Assembly (NCBI GenBank): GCA_023451735.1
Contig: JAEXYH010000079.1
Span: 1-64,000, forward strand
Source: Pseudomonadota bacterium
GTDB taxonomy: Bacteria > Pseudomonadota > Alphaproteobacteria > Rhizobiales > Rhizobiaceae
Length of the DNA stretch: 64,000 bases
Direction: 5' to 3'
Below, piece by piece: positions 41,068-49,540 of this stretch (the first letter of the stretch is position 1; the number at the start of each line of letters is the position of its first letter). The notes below the pieces were generated by a model that worked only from the letters and a program-made list of their open reading frames with translations, was not told where the DNA came from and made no database searches. The position numbers and the translations under genes are program-made.

Positions 41068-43389
41068 ATGAAGGATTTGGAAGCGAAGACGCTGCCGACA
41101 GAGCTGTATCTGCCGTTCGTCGAATCGCTGTTCCACAATCGTGGAACGTTGTGGACCGGCATGGTCGTCCATATCCTGTCCTGCGCTATCATTTATGCCA
41201 CGACGGGTGCCGAATTCTATCTTCTCCTGATTACTGTGTTCGTTACCGTATTTGCCTATCGCATCTACTGGTTCCGTCAATTCGACATGATCGACCGCAG
41301 CAAGCTTACCAAGAGCGAAATCGAATCCTGGGAATCGCGCTATGTACATGGTGCGGCTGCCACGGCTTTCCTGCTCGGTATCGGCAGTGCCTATGCTGTT
41401 CTTGTGCTCAGGGACATGCTGGCCGCATTCATGTGTATTGCGGTGACGATGGCTTCCATGGTTTCGATCGTCGGTCGCAACTATGGTTCTGCACGCGCCG
41501 TTGCGCTCCAGACAATTGGTTGCTGCCTGCCGCTCGTGCTCGCATGTCTCTTGACGGGAGAGATCTATCTCGCCCTCATCTCTCTTTTCCTGATCCCGTT
41601 CGGCCTGACGACACAATCCATGGCGAAGGGCGTGCGGGAGTTCCTGTACGAAAACGTTCTCGCCTCCCGGGAAATGACGCGGATCGCGGATCAGCTCGAT
41701 ATTGCGCTCAGTACAATGACCCATGCGTTGATCATGCTCGATGCCGATGGCCGCGTGCAGGTGATCAATCGCCGCGCCTGCGAGCTTCTGGAATTGCCGG
41801 ATGCCAACGAACTGAAAGGCGCGGCATTCATCACTGTGTTGAGGCGAAGCGGGAAGTCGCTTTCGGATGATCTGTTACGGAAGATCGGTCAGCTGTCTAC
41901 AGGGCAGTCGGGCAAGACGCTCCTGTGCATAAAGGAAACCGTCTACCTGGAATTCTCGCTCAGCCACCGCACAGACGGTGGCGTTGTCATGTTGTTCGAA
42001 GACGTCAGCGCTCGTGTGGCTGCCGAAGAAAAGATCTTGCATCTGGTGCGCTACGACACCCTGACCGGGTTGCCGACACGTGGTTACTTCGCGGAACTTG
42101 CCGCGCGACATCTCAGTGAGGGCGCCGCCGATCTGTTCGCGGCTTTCGTCATCTTCGACGTCGATGGCTTCAAGCATGTCAACGACATGCAGGGCCATGT
42201 CGTCGGTGATCGACTTCTTGCGTCGATATCTGAACGGCTTGTGCACAAGGCGGGCGAAGAGGTCATCGTTGGCCGTCTGGTTGGAGATGAGTTCGTTATT
42301 TTTGCAACGGATAAGGATCGCAGTGCGCTAGAGGCTCGCGTCAACGCCATCCAGGCTGAAATTCAGGGAAGCTACAAGATCGACAGGCTCGATCTCCCGG
42401 TCTTCATCAATGGCGGCGGCGTGATACTGGATAGCCACGACTTCGAGATGGAGGCTTGGCAGATCAAGGCGGATCTGGCTTTGAACGATGCGAAGTCGGT
42501 CGGTAACGGGACGCTGACGATGTTCCGGCCGGAGATGGATGCCCGTTATGTGGCGGAGCAGCGGCTGAAGGCCGATTTGCGCGCCGCGATAGAGCAGGGC
42601 GATCTGACCGTGGTCTACCAGCCGATGTATCGTCCGGACGGTTCGGAGATGGAGTGTTGCGAGGCATTGGTGCGCTGGTCGCATCCCGAGCGGGGCTTCA
42701 TCGGACCAAACATATTTATTCCCATGGCCGAGAGCATGGGGCTGATCTCGGAAATCACCAGGTTCGTGCTGGATCGTGCCTGCGCCGACTGCGCGTCCTG
42801 GCAGAACGGAATCTCCGTCTCGGTCAATTTGTCCATCCACGATCTTCGTGGTGGTCAGATCGTGCCGCTGGTTGCGGATATTCTGGGGCGGAGAAAGCTT
42901 GATCCGACACGTCTGCATCTGGAAGTGACGGAGAGCTGCTTCATGGACGAGCCTGTGGTCGTCAGCGCGACACTCAGCCGGCTACGCGCGAACGGCGTGA
43001 CGATTGCCATCGACGACTTCGGCACGGGCTTCTCAAGTCTCAGCTATCTCGACTCGCTGCCCATCGACATCGTCAAGATCGACCGCGCCTTCGTCCGCGA
43101 TATCGGAACCGAGCCTCGCCGCCTCAAACTTCTCAGCGGTATCGTTCATCTGTCGCGTGAACTCGATCTTAGAATCGTGGTTGAAGGCGTGGAGACATTC
43201 GAGCAGCTCGAACTGGTCAAGAAGCATCGATTCGCCGATCTGGTCCAAGGTTACATCTTCTCGCCGCCGATCCCCGCGAATGCGATCGCCGAACTCAGCC
43301 AGAAGTCCGCTTCGGCTCGCCGGCTCGCCAGCCGGCAGAATCGTCGCGACAAGGGCGCAGAACCACGCGCTTTCGGAACGACGGGCTGA
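41068..43389 (+). CDS. Membrane PAS / degenerate GGDEF / EAL protein
   Basis: 773 residues. Six membrane helices lie within residues 28-183, then a PAS-like domain (ADQLDIALSTMTHALIMLDADGRVQVINRRACELL, about 208-310). The GGDEF domain has VGDEF at 405-409 in place of GGDEF, and no RxxD inhibitory site at the usual distance. The EAL domain is intact: EAL 532-534, LEVTESCF, IDDFGTGFSS and KIDRAFV. It is most likely a phosphodiesterase with a regulatory GGDEF domain. A basic tail follows (RRLASRQNRRDKG). The FeeM-like gene comes 171 bases later. Confidence 0.9.
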   Translation: MKDLEAKTLPTELYLPFVESLFHNRGTLWTGMVVHILSCAIIYATTGAEFYLLLITVFVTVFAYRIYWFRQFDMIDRSKLTKSEIESWESRYVHGAAATAFLLGIGSAYAVLVLRDMLAAFMCIAVTMASMVSIVGRNYGSARAVALQTIGCCLPLVLACLLTGEIYLALISLFLIPFGLTTQSMAKGVREFLYENVLASREMTRIADQLDIALSTMTHALIMLDADGRVQVINRRACELLELPDANELKGAAFITVLRRSGKSLSDDLLRKIGQLSTGQSGKTLLCIKETVYLEFSLSHRTDGGVVMLFEDVSARVAAEEKILHLVRYDTLTGLPTRGYFAELAARHLSEGAADLFAAFVIFDVDGFKHVNDMQGHVVGDRLLASISERLVHKAGEEVIVGRLVGDEFVIFATDKDRSALEARVNAIQAEIQGSYKIDRLDLPVFINGGGVILDSHDFEMEAWQIKADLALNDAKSVGNGTLTMFRPEMDARYVAEQRLKADLRAAIEQGDLTVVYQPMYRPDGSEMECCEALVRWSHPERGFIGPNIFIPMAESMGLISEITRFVLDRACADCASWQNGISVSVNLSIHDLRGGQIVPLVADILGRRKLDPTRLHLEVTESCFMDEPVVVSATLSRLRANGVTIAIDDFGTGFSSLSYLDSLPIDIVKIDRAFVRDIGTEPRRLKLLSGIVHLSRELDLRIVVEGVETFEQLELVKKHRFADLVQGYIFSPPIPANAIAELSQKSASARRLASRQNRRDKGAEPRAFGTTG

Positions 43390-43459
43390 CCTTACCCGCT
43401 TTTGTCGCAGCCCCACTTTCTAAAGCAGGCTATCTTGAAATGTAACGGATAACTTGTTG

Positions 43460-43491
43460 TTAACCATAAGTTTTAAAAGACTGTTAATCAT
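43460..43491. promoter_or_regulatory. CtrA half-sites
   Basis: TTAACCAT at 43460-43467 is the standard CtrA half-site and TTAATCAT at 43484-43491 is a close variant. Both lie 70-100 bases before the FeeM-like gene, upstream of the full site. Confidence 0.4.
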
Positions 43492-43526
43492 GATCTTCGC
43501 CATTGCGATCACGCCTGATTTTAGGG

Positions 43527-43542
43527 TTAATCAATCGTTAAC
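43527..43542. promoter_or_regulatory. CtrA box TTAA-N7-TTAAC
   Basis: TTAATCAATCGTTAAC matches the CtrA consensus exactly in both TTAA halves and spacing. It lies 18 bases before the FeeM-like start, so CtrA bound there would most simply repress, or the transcript start lies upstream. CtrA is the cell-cycle master regulator of alphaproteobacteria. Confidence 0.6.
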
Positions 43543-43559
43543 AGCGATGGGTAGCCCAG

Positions 43560-44318
43560 ATGTCAGTGGTTCAGAGTTTTTCAGACAAGGCATTTTCCGA
43601 AAAGCTGCTCTCGGCACTCGATCACATCGAGTATCGCCGTATTGAAGGGCAAGAGGATTTCGAAGATGTGGCGCGGTTGCGCTACAAGGCCTACAAGGCC
43701 CAGAACGTGCTGCCCGTCGGTGCGAGCCACCTGCTGGACGAAATCGATTTCGTGCCACATGCCTATGTCTTCGGCATCTACTATTATGAAGAGCTGATCT
43801 CGACCGTTCGGGTCCATCATGTCACTTCGGAGCACCGGACCTGCCAGTCTGTTGGGGTTTTTCCCGATGCTGTGAACGAATTGCTTGATTCGGGACTCAC
43901 GTTCATCGATCCGGCCCGCTTTGCCGTCGATCCGGAAGTCGTTGGTGAACTGCCGGCGATTCCCTACATCACGCTTCGTCCGACGATCATGGCGGCGATC
44001 CATTTCGACACCGACCGCGTGCTTCAGCATATCCGCCCCCCGCATGCGGCATTCTACAAGCGGGTCTTTCTTGCCGACACGATCGTGCCGCCAACGATCG
44101 CGCCGATGTACGGGTTCGAGTTGACGCTGCTGGCCTCGCGGGTGCGTGACGTGCGCCCCCAATTGATGCGCCGCTTCCCGCTGTTTCAGTCGGAGGCCTA
44201 TGAGCGGCGTCTGATGTTCGCCGAGCGTCCAGCAATGTTGTCACCGCCGCTGACTGTACTGCCAACGGCAAGATTTGCCAGCCGCCCCAGCTCGCCGGAA
44301 ATGGCATTCCTGCGCTGA
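43560..44318 (+). CDS. FeeM-like N-acyltransferase domain protein
   Basis: 252 residues from ATG 43560. The GNAT-like fold of the N-acyl amino acid synthase FeeM group is suggested by EDFEDVARLRYKAYKAQNVLP, FGIYYYEELISTVRVHHVT, LTFIDPARFAVDPEV and FYKRVFLADTIVPP. Those enzymes join an acyl chain from acyl-ACP to an amino acid, and are cousins of LuxI autoinducer synthases. The end is a 60-residue tail with basic residues. Product unknown; an acylated signal or lipid is possible. Preceded by CtrA sites, so cell-cycle control is likely. Confidence 0.65.
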   Translation: MSVVQSFSDKAFSEKLLSALDHIEYRRIEGQEDFEDVARLRYKAYKAQNVLPVGASHLLDEIDFVPHAYVFGIYYYEELISTVRVHHVTSEHRTCQSVGVFPDAVNELLDSGLTFIDPARFAVDPEVVGELPAIPYITLRPTIMAAIHFDTDRVLQHIRPPHAAFYKRVFLADTIVPPTIAPMYGFELTLLASRVRDVRPQLMRRFPLFQSEAYERRLMFAERPAMLSPPLTVLPTARFASRPSSPEMAFLR

Positions 44319-44481
44319 ATTCGATCGTGTCTGCGAACAGGCTGGCTGGCTGCGCGAAGCCATTGCGCTCTGCGGTTGTTTGTGTATTCCTGATATAGCC
44401 CGAGTTCGATAACGGGCCGCTGGGAGAGTTGGGCCTTCGGATGATCGGGGGTTCGATATGCGGAGATCAGGGAGAGGCTTG

Positions 44482-44706
44482 ATGGACGATCATCACCATG
44501 GACCGGTAGAGACCGGTGCGCCGATGGATCACATGGCGCATGAGCAGACCTACGAGTTTTTTCTGGCCGCAGCGAAATGGGGCACGATGACCATCGTCGC
44601 GCTGCTGATCGCCATGGCGGGCGGCTTTTTCGGCGGGCTTGGCCTGATCGGTGGTCTTGTTCTGTTCATCATCCTCAATATCGCCGGCGTTTTTCTGCTG
44701 CGGTAG
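44482..44706 (+). CDS. aa3-type cytochrome c oxidase subunit IV
   Basis: 74 residues from ATG 44482, behind GGGAGAGGC; a start at 44458 would lie before this ribosome binding site. The His-rich start MDDHHHGPVETGAPMDH, the EQTYEFFLAAAKWG core and one long hydrophobic segment that ends in VFLLR are those of the alphaproteobacterial COX_aa3 subunit IV. It is a small inner-membrane protein of the aa3 oxidase, but no other oxidase gene lies in the window. It stands alone. Confidence 0.88.
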   Translation: MDDHHHGPVETGAPMDHMAHEQTYEFFLAAAKWGTMTIVALLIAMAGGFFGGLGLIGGLVLFIILNIAGVFLLR

Positions 44707-44865
44707 CGGCTGACTGCCTACCCGCTTTTGTGGGCAGGATTTGGCAAGTGGAAAAATCTCATAAGGCTTTGACGACGACATTGTTTCGTCGTTCAGGATC
44801 AGTGAACAATCCGTTTCGGCCAATCCGGCATTCCCGGACTAACGAAAGCCGCTCCGGCATGCCAT

Positions 44866-44896
44866 GTAAGCGTCAACAATAGTTTCACACGCTTAC
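44866..44896. promoter_or_regulatory. Inverted repeat upstream of LLM oxidoreductase
   Basis: GTAAGCGT at 44866-44873 and ACGCTTAC at 44889-44896 are perfectly complementary, 13 bases before the start codon. It could be an operator that blocks transcription or a hairpin over the leader. Confidence 0.4.
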
Positions 44897-44909
44897 GCCG
44901 GAGTGCCTC

Positions 44910-45932
44910 ATGAAGAAGATCGGATTTCTCTCTTTCGGCCATTGGACGCCGTCGCCTCAGTCGCAGACCCGCTCCGCGGGCGATACGTTGCTGCAGTCCA
45001 TCGATCTTGCCGTTGCCGCCGAAGAACTCGGTGCCGATGGCGCCTATTTCCGCGTTCACCATTTCGCCCGGCAGCTGGCATCACCTTTTCCGCTGCTTGC
45101 GGCGGTTGGCGCCAAGACCAGCAGGATCGAGATCGGTACCGGCGTCATCGACATGCGCTACGAGAACCCGCTTTACATGGCGGAGGATGCGGGCGCTGCC
45201 GACCTAATATCGAAGGGGCGCTTGCAGCTAGGCATCAGCCGCGGCTCGCCGGAGCAGGTCATCGATGGGTGGCGCTATTTCGGTTACGAGCCGGAAGAGG
45301 GCAAGAGCGATGCGGATATGGGTCGTCGTCATGCGGAAGTGTTCCTAGACGTGTTGAAGGGCGAGGGCTTCGCCAAACCCAATCCGCGGCCGATGTTCCC
45401 GAACCCGCCCGGCATGCTTCGGCTGGAGCCGCATTCCGAAGGGTTGCTTGAGCGTATCTGGTGGGGAGCCGGCTCGAATGCGACGGCGGTCTGGGCCGCG
45501 CAGAAGGGCATGAACCTGCAGAGCTCGACCCTGAAGGATGATGAAACCGGTGAGGCTTTCCACATCCAGCAGGCAAAGCAGATCCGTGCCTATCGCGAAG
45601 CGTGGAAAGAGGCAGGTCATGACCGCGAGCCCAGGGTTTCGGTCAGCCGCAGCATCTTTGCACTGGTTGACGACCGCGACCGGGCCTATTTCGGTCGCGG
45701 TGGCAAGGAGGATGATTCCATCGGTTTCATCGATGAGAAAACACGGGCGATCTTTGGCCGGTCCTATGCTGCGGAGCCGGATGTGCTGATCGAAGAATTG
45801 CGCAAGGACGAGGCGATTGCCGAAGCTGACACTTTGCTGCTGACTGTGCCCAACCAGTTGGGCGTCGAGTACAATGCGCATGTGATCGAGGCTATCCTCA
45901 AGCACGTCGCGCCGGCTCTTGGCTGGCGCTGA
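44910..45932 (+). CDS. LLM class flavin-dependent oxidoreductase
   Basis: 340 residues. The bacterial luciferase-like TIM barrel is seen in MKKIGFLSFGHW, LAVAAEELGADGAYFRVHHFARQLASPFPLLAAVGAKTSRIEIGTGVIDMRYENPLYMAEDAGAADLISKGRLQLGISRGSPEQVIDGWRYFG (with the G-D/E-S turn replaced by GSPEQ). It uses reduced FMN or F420 and oxygen to oxidise an unknown substrate. Monocistronic, with an inverted repeat before and a good terminator after. Confidence 0.9.
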   Translation: MKKIGFLSFGHWTPSPQSQTRSAGDTLLQSIDLAVAAEELGADGAYFRVHHFARQLASPFPLLAAVGAKTSRIEIGTGVIDMRYENPLYMAEDAGAADLISKGRLQLGISRGSPEQVIDGWRYFGYEPEEGKSDADMGRRHAEVFLDVLKGEGFAKPNPRPMFPNPPGMLRLEPHSEGLLERIWWGAGSNATAVWAAQKGMNLQSSTLKDDETGEAFHIQQAKQIRAYREAWKEAGHDREPRVSVSRSIFALVDDRDRAYFGRGGKEDDSIGFIDEKTRAIFGRSYAAEPDVLIEELRKDEAIAEADTLLLTVPNQLGVEYNAHVIEAILKHVAPALGWR

Positions 45933-45960
45933 CGGCTTCAGCAGCAACCTGAAACAACAA

Positions 45961-45990
45961 TGCCGCCCGAAGGTTCGGGCGGCATTTTCA
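45961..45990 (+). terminator. Terminator of the LLM gene
   Basis: TGCCGCCCGA at 45961-45970 pairs perfectly with TCGGGCGGCA at 45975-45984 around AGGT, followed by TTTTCA. It lies 28 bases after the stop, and converges with the TPR gene. Confidence 0.85.
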
Positions 45991-46024
45991 ATTCAATCGC
46001 GGAAATGTCGCGCTGTAAACGCGA

Positions 46025-46915
46025 TCAGGCGCTGCCGCCACGTGTACGCGCCGCGCCATCGACGGCGGGCTTGTAGTTCGGGTCGAGCCGAACAGCGTGC
46101 GAATAGGATTTGTTGGCGCGGGCGCGATCTCCGCGACGTTCGTAAACCAGCGCCTGGTTGGCCCAGGATTCCGCGATCTTGTCGTTCAGCTCGATCGCAT
46201 GGTTGAAGTCGGCGAAGGCGTTGTCGTCGTCGTTCAGAGCGACATAGGAAATGCCGCGGCCGTTATAGGGTTCCGGCGAGCTGGACGAAAGGGATATGGC
46301 CTTGGAGAAGTCCTCGATCGCCTGTGCATGCTGCCCGCGGACCTGATAGATCAAGCCGCGGTTGTGATATGCGCGGCCATCGGTCGTATCGAGCTGGATC
46401 GCCTTGTTGAAGTCGTTGAACGCTTCATCGTTGCGGCCGGCCTGGCGATAGATATTGCCGCGACCGATATAGGCGACGTCATAGTTCGGGTTGATCTGCA
46501 GCGCGCGGTTATAGTCGTTTGCTGCATCGACCGGCTTGCCCATGTTGCGATAGACGAGCGCACGGTTGGCATAGGCCTGATAGAACTGCGGATTGAGCTG
46601 GATCGCGCGATTGAAATCATCCACGGCGCGCTTGAATTCACCGGCGCGACCATAGGCCGAGCCGCGGCTATTGTAACCTTCAGGATCCTGCGGGTTTGAC
46701 TGGATGACAGACGACAGGGAGGCAATGTTCTCCTGAGAACCCTGCGCGCGGTCGACGCGGATGACGTCAGTCGTCGTTGGCCCCGTGGCGCATCCCGCCA
46801 AGCTGGCCATGCCGATAATCATGACCGTGATCAAAGCCCGAGAGCGAAACGTGTTCATGAACGGCTGGCTGGAAAATTCGATTCCATCGGTAGCAACGGA
46901 AGTCTTGGCGGCCAT
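46025..46915 (-). CDS. TPR repeat lipoprotein
   Basis: 296 residues as read from ATG 46915; a Met at 46858 gives a shorter form whose signal peptide MNTFRSRALITVMIIGMASLAGC looks better. The lipobox is LAGC, so it is anchored in the envelope. Six to seven TPR units follow, for example PEGYNSRGSAYGRAGEFKRAVDDFNRAIQLNPQ, YQAYANRALVYRNMGKPVDAANDYNRALQINPN and so on. It resembles NlpI-like adaptors that organise envelope enzymes. Start is uncertain. Confidence 0.88.
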   Translation of the reverse strand: MAAKTSVATDGIEFSSQPFMNTFRSRALITVMIIGMASLAGCATGPTTTDVIRVDRAQGSQENIASLSSVIQSNPQDPEGYNSRGSAYGRAGEFKRAVDDFNRAIQLNPQFYQAYANRALVYRNMGKPVDAANDYNRALQINPNYDVAYIGRGNIYRQAGRNDEAFNDFNKAIQLDTTDGRAYHNRGLIYQVRGQHAQAIEDFSKAISLSSSSPEPYNGRGISYVALNDDDNAFADFNHAIELNDKIAESWANQALVYERRGDRARANKSYSHAVRLDPNYKPAVDGAARTRGGSA

Positions 46916-46964
46916 CAGGCGCAGGTCCTTGTCTCGGCAGTGAGTCTAATCGACCCGGTGCAAT

Positions 46965-46998
46965 GAAAAAAGCGGCGGCGCCTAAAGTCGCCACCGCT
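46965..46998 (-). terminator. rho-independent terminator of rpsU
   Basis: On the minus strand AGCGGTGGCG pairs with CGCCGCCGCT (46998-46989 with 46980-46971, one T-G pair), followed by TTTTTT. It lies 36 bases after the rpsU stop. Confidence 0.85.
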
Positions 46999-47033
46999 CC
47001 ATAATCACATAAAAGCGTCTAAAAGACGGCCGA

Positions 47034-47264
47034 TTAACGAGCCGGACGCGGCGTGGACGGCAGCAGGCCTTCGCGCTGCATGCGCTTGCGAGCCAGCTTG
47101 CGAACGCGACGAACGGCTTCAGCCTTTTCGCGTGCACGCTTTTCAGACGGCTTTTCGTAGTAATCGCGCATTTTCATTTCGCGGAAAACACCTTCGCGCT
47201 GCAGCTTCTTCTTGAGAGCGCGGAGAGCCTGATCAACGTTGTTGTCGCGGACAAGTACCTGCAC
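47034..47264 (-). CDS. rpsU: 30S ribosomal protein S21
   Basis: 76 residues from GTG 47264, giving MQVLVRDNNVDQALRALKKKLQREG, the usual S21 start in rhizobia; the open frame extends upstream but only this start fits the protein. The basic body (MKMRDYYEKPSEKRAREKAEAVRRVRKLARKRMQ) is typical, and the tail LLPSTPRPAR is a Rhizobiales extension. S21 helps 30S subunits bind mRNA starts. Single gene with its own terminator. Confidence 0.95.
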   Translation of the reverse strand: MQVLVRDNNVDQALRALKKKLQREGVFREMKMRDYYEKPSEKRAREKAEAVRRVRKLARKRMQREGLLPSTPRPAR

Positions 47265-47911
47265 GTGAAATCCCGTTCCTTTGGTTTGTTGTTCGCCCCG
47301 GTCAGTGACTGATTTGAAGGCGAAAGAATAGTGATGCCCGGCGTCAGGCCGTGCGATTGGTGATGGCAGATAGCAGATGAGTCCGAGTAAGTCCAGATGT
47401 ACCGTGGTGGTTGGTGTGAAAAATGGTTGCGGTTGGGGAAAGCCTCGCGTCCTGACCGGTGCGCGCGCCGTGAAGCTTGCGCTTAAATCCGTCGCAGCCG
47501 CTGACGAGGTTCGTTTCCTCACCAGGTGATGGCGGCGAAAAATATTAACTCAAAGTTGTGCTTCTGATTTTCTGGATGCGGATTTAGGTTGTGTAGAATG
47601 TCCCAAAATTCGAATGCCTATAATCCCGGGCCGTACTCAAACGCTCGCTCCCTCCCATGTGATTGCGTTCCGGCCAGGCCGGAAAAGACTGGCTCGTCTG
47701 GAGCAAGCGGCGTGGATGGAGCCGTTGGCGAAAACAAAAGCAAAGGAAGGTGAATAGGGAAGGCATTCTCACTTTCGAGACGGTGTCGAAACAATCTTGC
47801 GATGCGTCGCAATATGGCCATTGCGGCGCATATTGATTTGCGATGGGTATGCCACTACCCAGTTCAATGCGGCCGCGAGGCGCTTGAGGTGGAGCAAGGA
47901 AGAGAGGCCAG
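47265..47911. other. 647-base gap between rpsU and soxB
   Basis: No gene can be supported; the open frames here lack ribosome binding sites and homology. The left part should hold the rpsU promoter and leader; the right part is the sox promoter region. It contains a perfect inverted repeat at 47797-47812 and the related word TTGCGATG at 47839-47846. Confidence 0.5.
47797..47812. promoter_or_regulatory. Inverted repeat before the sox operon
   Basis: TTGCGATGCGTCGCAA has perfect six-base arms around TGCG, 100 bases before soxB. TTGCGATG recurs downstream at about 47839. Likely operator for the sarcosine oxidase operon, regulator not identified. Confidence 0.4.
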
Positions 47912-49165
47912 ATGCGCAAATATTCGGTTTTCGCCATCGCCCGCGAGGCAATGCGCGCCCACAAGGGATGGGAGGCGCAGTGGACATCTCCCGAACCGCG
48001 CTCGAGCTATGACGTGATCATTGTCGGTGCCGGTGGTCATGGACTGGGGGCCGCCTACTATCTTGCGAAGGAGCACGGCATCACCAATATCGCGGTGATC
48101 GAAAAAGGCTGGCTCGGCGGCGGCAATACGGGCCGCAATACCACCATCATCCGCTCCAACTATCTCTATGAAGAGAGTATGGATATCTATGAGCATTCCC
48201 TGAAACTATGGGAAGGCCTGAGCCAGGATCTCAATTACAACGTCATGTATTCGCCGCGCGGCGTGATGATGCTGTCGCACAACATCCATGATCAGCAGTC
48301 ATTCAAGCGGCATATCAATGCCAACCGTCTCTATGGCATCGACAATGAATGGCTGACCCCGGAACAGGCCAAGGCCTTCGTGCCGGTTCTCGATATCTCC
48401 AAGACAGCGCGTTATCCGATCAACGGTGCGGCCCTGCAGCGTCGCGGCGGCACGGCCCGTCACGATGCCGTCGCCTGGGGCTTTGCCCGCGCGGCAGCCG
48501 ATCGCGGCGTGCATATTATCCAGAACTGCGAAGTCACCGCTATCCGACGCGGCCCGAATGGCGAGGTCCAGGGCGTCGAGACGTCCAAGGGCTTTATTGG
48601 CGCAAAGAAGATCGGCGTTTCCGCCGCCGGCCATTCCTCCGTCGTCATGGAGATGGCGGGTGTACGCGTGCCCCTGCATTCCAATCCGCTGCAGGCGCTT
48701 GTGTCGGAACCGATGAAGCCCATTTTTCCCTGCGTGGTCATGTCGAACACGGTGCATGCCTATATCTCTCAGTCCGACAAGGGCGAGCTGGTGATCGGCG
48801 CCGGTACCGACCAGTACAATTCCTATTCACAGACCGGTGGCCTGCAGATCATCACGCACACGCTGGATGCAATCTGCGAACTCTTCCCGATGTTCCGCCG
48901 GGTGAAGATGATGCGCCAGTGGGGTGGTATCACCGACAACACGCCGGATCGCTCGCCGATCCAGAGTGTGACGCCGGTGCCGGGCCTGTTCGTCAATTGC
49001 GGCTGGGGTACTGGCGGCTTCAAGGCAACGCCGGGATCGGCCAATCTCTTCGCGCATCTGATCGCCAGGGGGGAGCCGCACAAGCTTGCGGCCGGCCTGA
49101 CGCTCGACCGGTTCCGCACCGGGCGCCTGATCGACGAAGCGGCGGCTGCCGCCGTGGCGCATTGA
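47912..49165 (+). CDS. soxB: Sarcosine oxidase subunit beta
   Basis: 417 residues from ATG 47912 behind GGAAGAGAGG. FAD-binding DVIIVGAGGHGLGAAYYLAKEHGITNIAVIEKG (about 34-66), then GGGNTGRNTTIIRSNYL typical of the beta subunit, and TPVPGLFVNCGWGTGGFKATPGS near the end for the flavin. The beta subunit carries the covalent FMN and FAD where sarcosine is oxidised to glycine. First gene of soxBDAG. Confidence 0.95.
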   Translation: MRKYSVFAIAREAMRAHKGWEAQWTSPEPRSSYDVIIVGAGGHGLGAAYYLAKEHGITNIAVIEKGWLGGGNTGRNTTIIRSNYLYEESMDIYEHSLKLWEGLSQDLNYNVMYSPRGVMMLSHNIHDQQSFKRHINANRLYGIDNEWLTPEQAKAFVPVLDISKTARYPINGAALQRRGGTARHDAVAWGFARAAADRGVHIIQNCEVTAIRRGPNGEVQGVETSKGFIGAKKIGVSAAGHSSVVMEMAGVRVPLHSNPLQALVSEPMKPIFPCVVMSNTVHAYISQSDKGELVIGAGTDQYNSYSQTGGLQIITHTLDAICELFPMFRRVKMMRQWGGITDNTPDRSPIQSVTPVPGLFVNCGWGTGGFKATPGSANLFAHLIARGEPHKLAAGLTLDRFRTGRLIDEAAAAAVAH

Positions 49166-49183
49166 TAATAGGGGACACATGAC

Positions 49184-49540
49184 ATGCTTCTGATCCATTG
49201 CCCCTATTGCGAGGAAGAGCGCTCGGAGCTGGAATTCCGCTGGGCCGGAGAGGCGCATATCGCGCGGCCGGAAAACATCGCGGCGATTTCCGACGAGGAA
49301 TTTGCGGAATATTTCTTCCTGCGCAACAACGAAAAAGGCCTCACCTATGAACGGTGGCGGCATATCCATGGCTGCGGTCGGTTCTTCAATGCGGCGCGCG
49401 ATACGGTGAGCGACAGATTTCTGATGGCATACAAGGCAGGCCTGCCGAAGCAGCCGGTGCCGGTGGCTGAAAAGTTTGCCGCGATCGCCGAGGAGAAATC
49501 TGTCGAGACCTGGGAACAGACGGAAGGAGACGCACGATGA
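49184..49540 (+). CDS. soxD: Sarcosine oxidase subunit delta
   Basis: 118 residues, 18 bases after soxB. The zinc-binding start MLLIHCPYCEEERSELEFRWAGEAHIARP and the later HGCGRFFNAARDT give three Cys and a His, as in known delta subunits. It helps hold the complex together. The stop overlaps the soxA start by four bases (ATGA), so translation is coupled. The acidic tail (EEKSVETWEQTEGDAR) is somewhat longer than in most. Confidence 0.94.
   Translation: MLLIHCPYCEEERSELEFRWAGEAHIARPENIAAISDEEFAEYFFLRNNEKGLTYERWRHIHGCGRFFNAARDTVSDRFLMAYKAGLPKQPVPVAEKFAAIAEEKSVETWEQTEGDAR

Noticed and set aside
40836..41870. 344-codon plus-strand open frame before and into the GGDEF/EAL gene
   Set aside because: Overlaps the PAS/EAL gene in another frame; Arg/Cys/His-rich and without domains.
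44400..44480. tRNA-like GGGGGTTCGATA segment
   Set aside because: It resembles a T-arm, but no acceptor, D or anticodon arm can be built around it.
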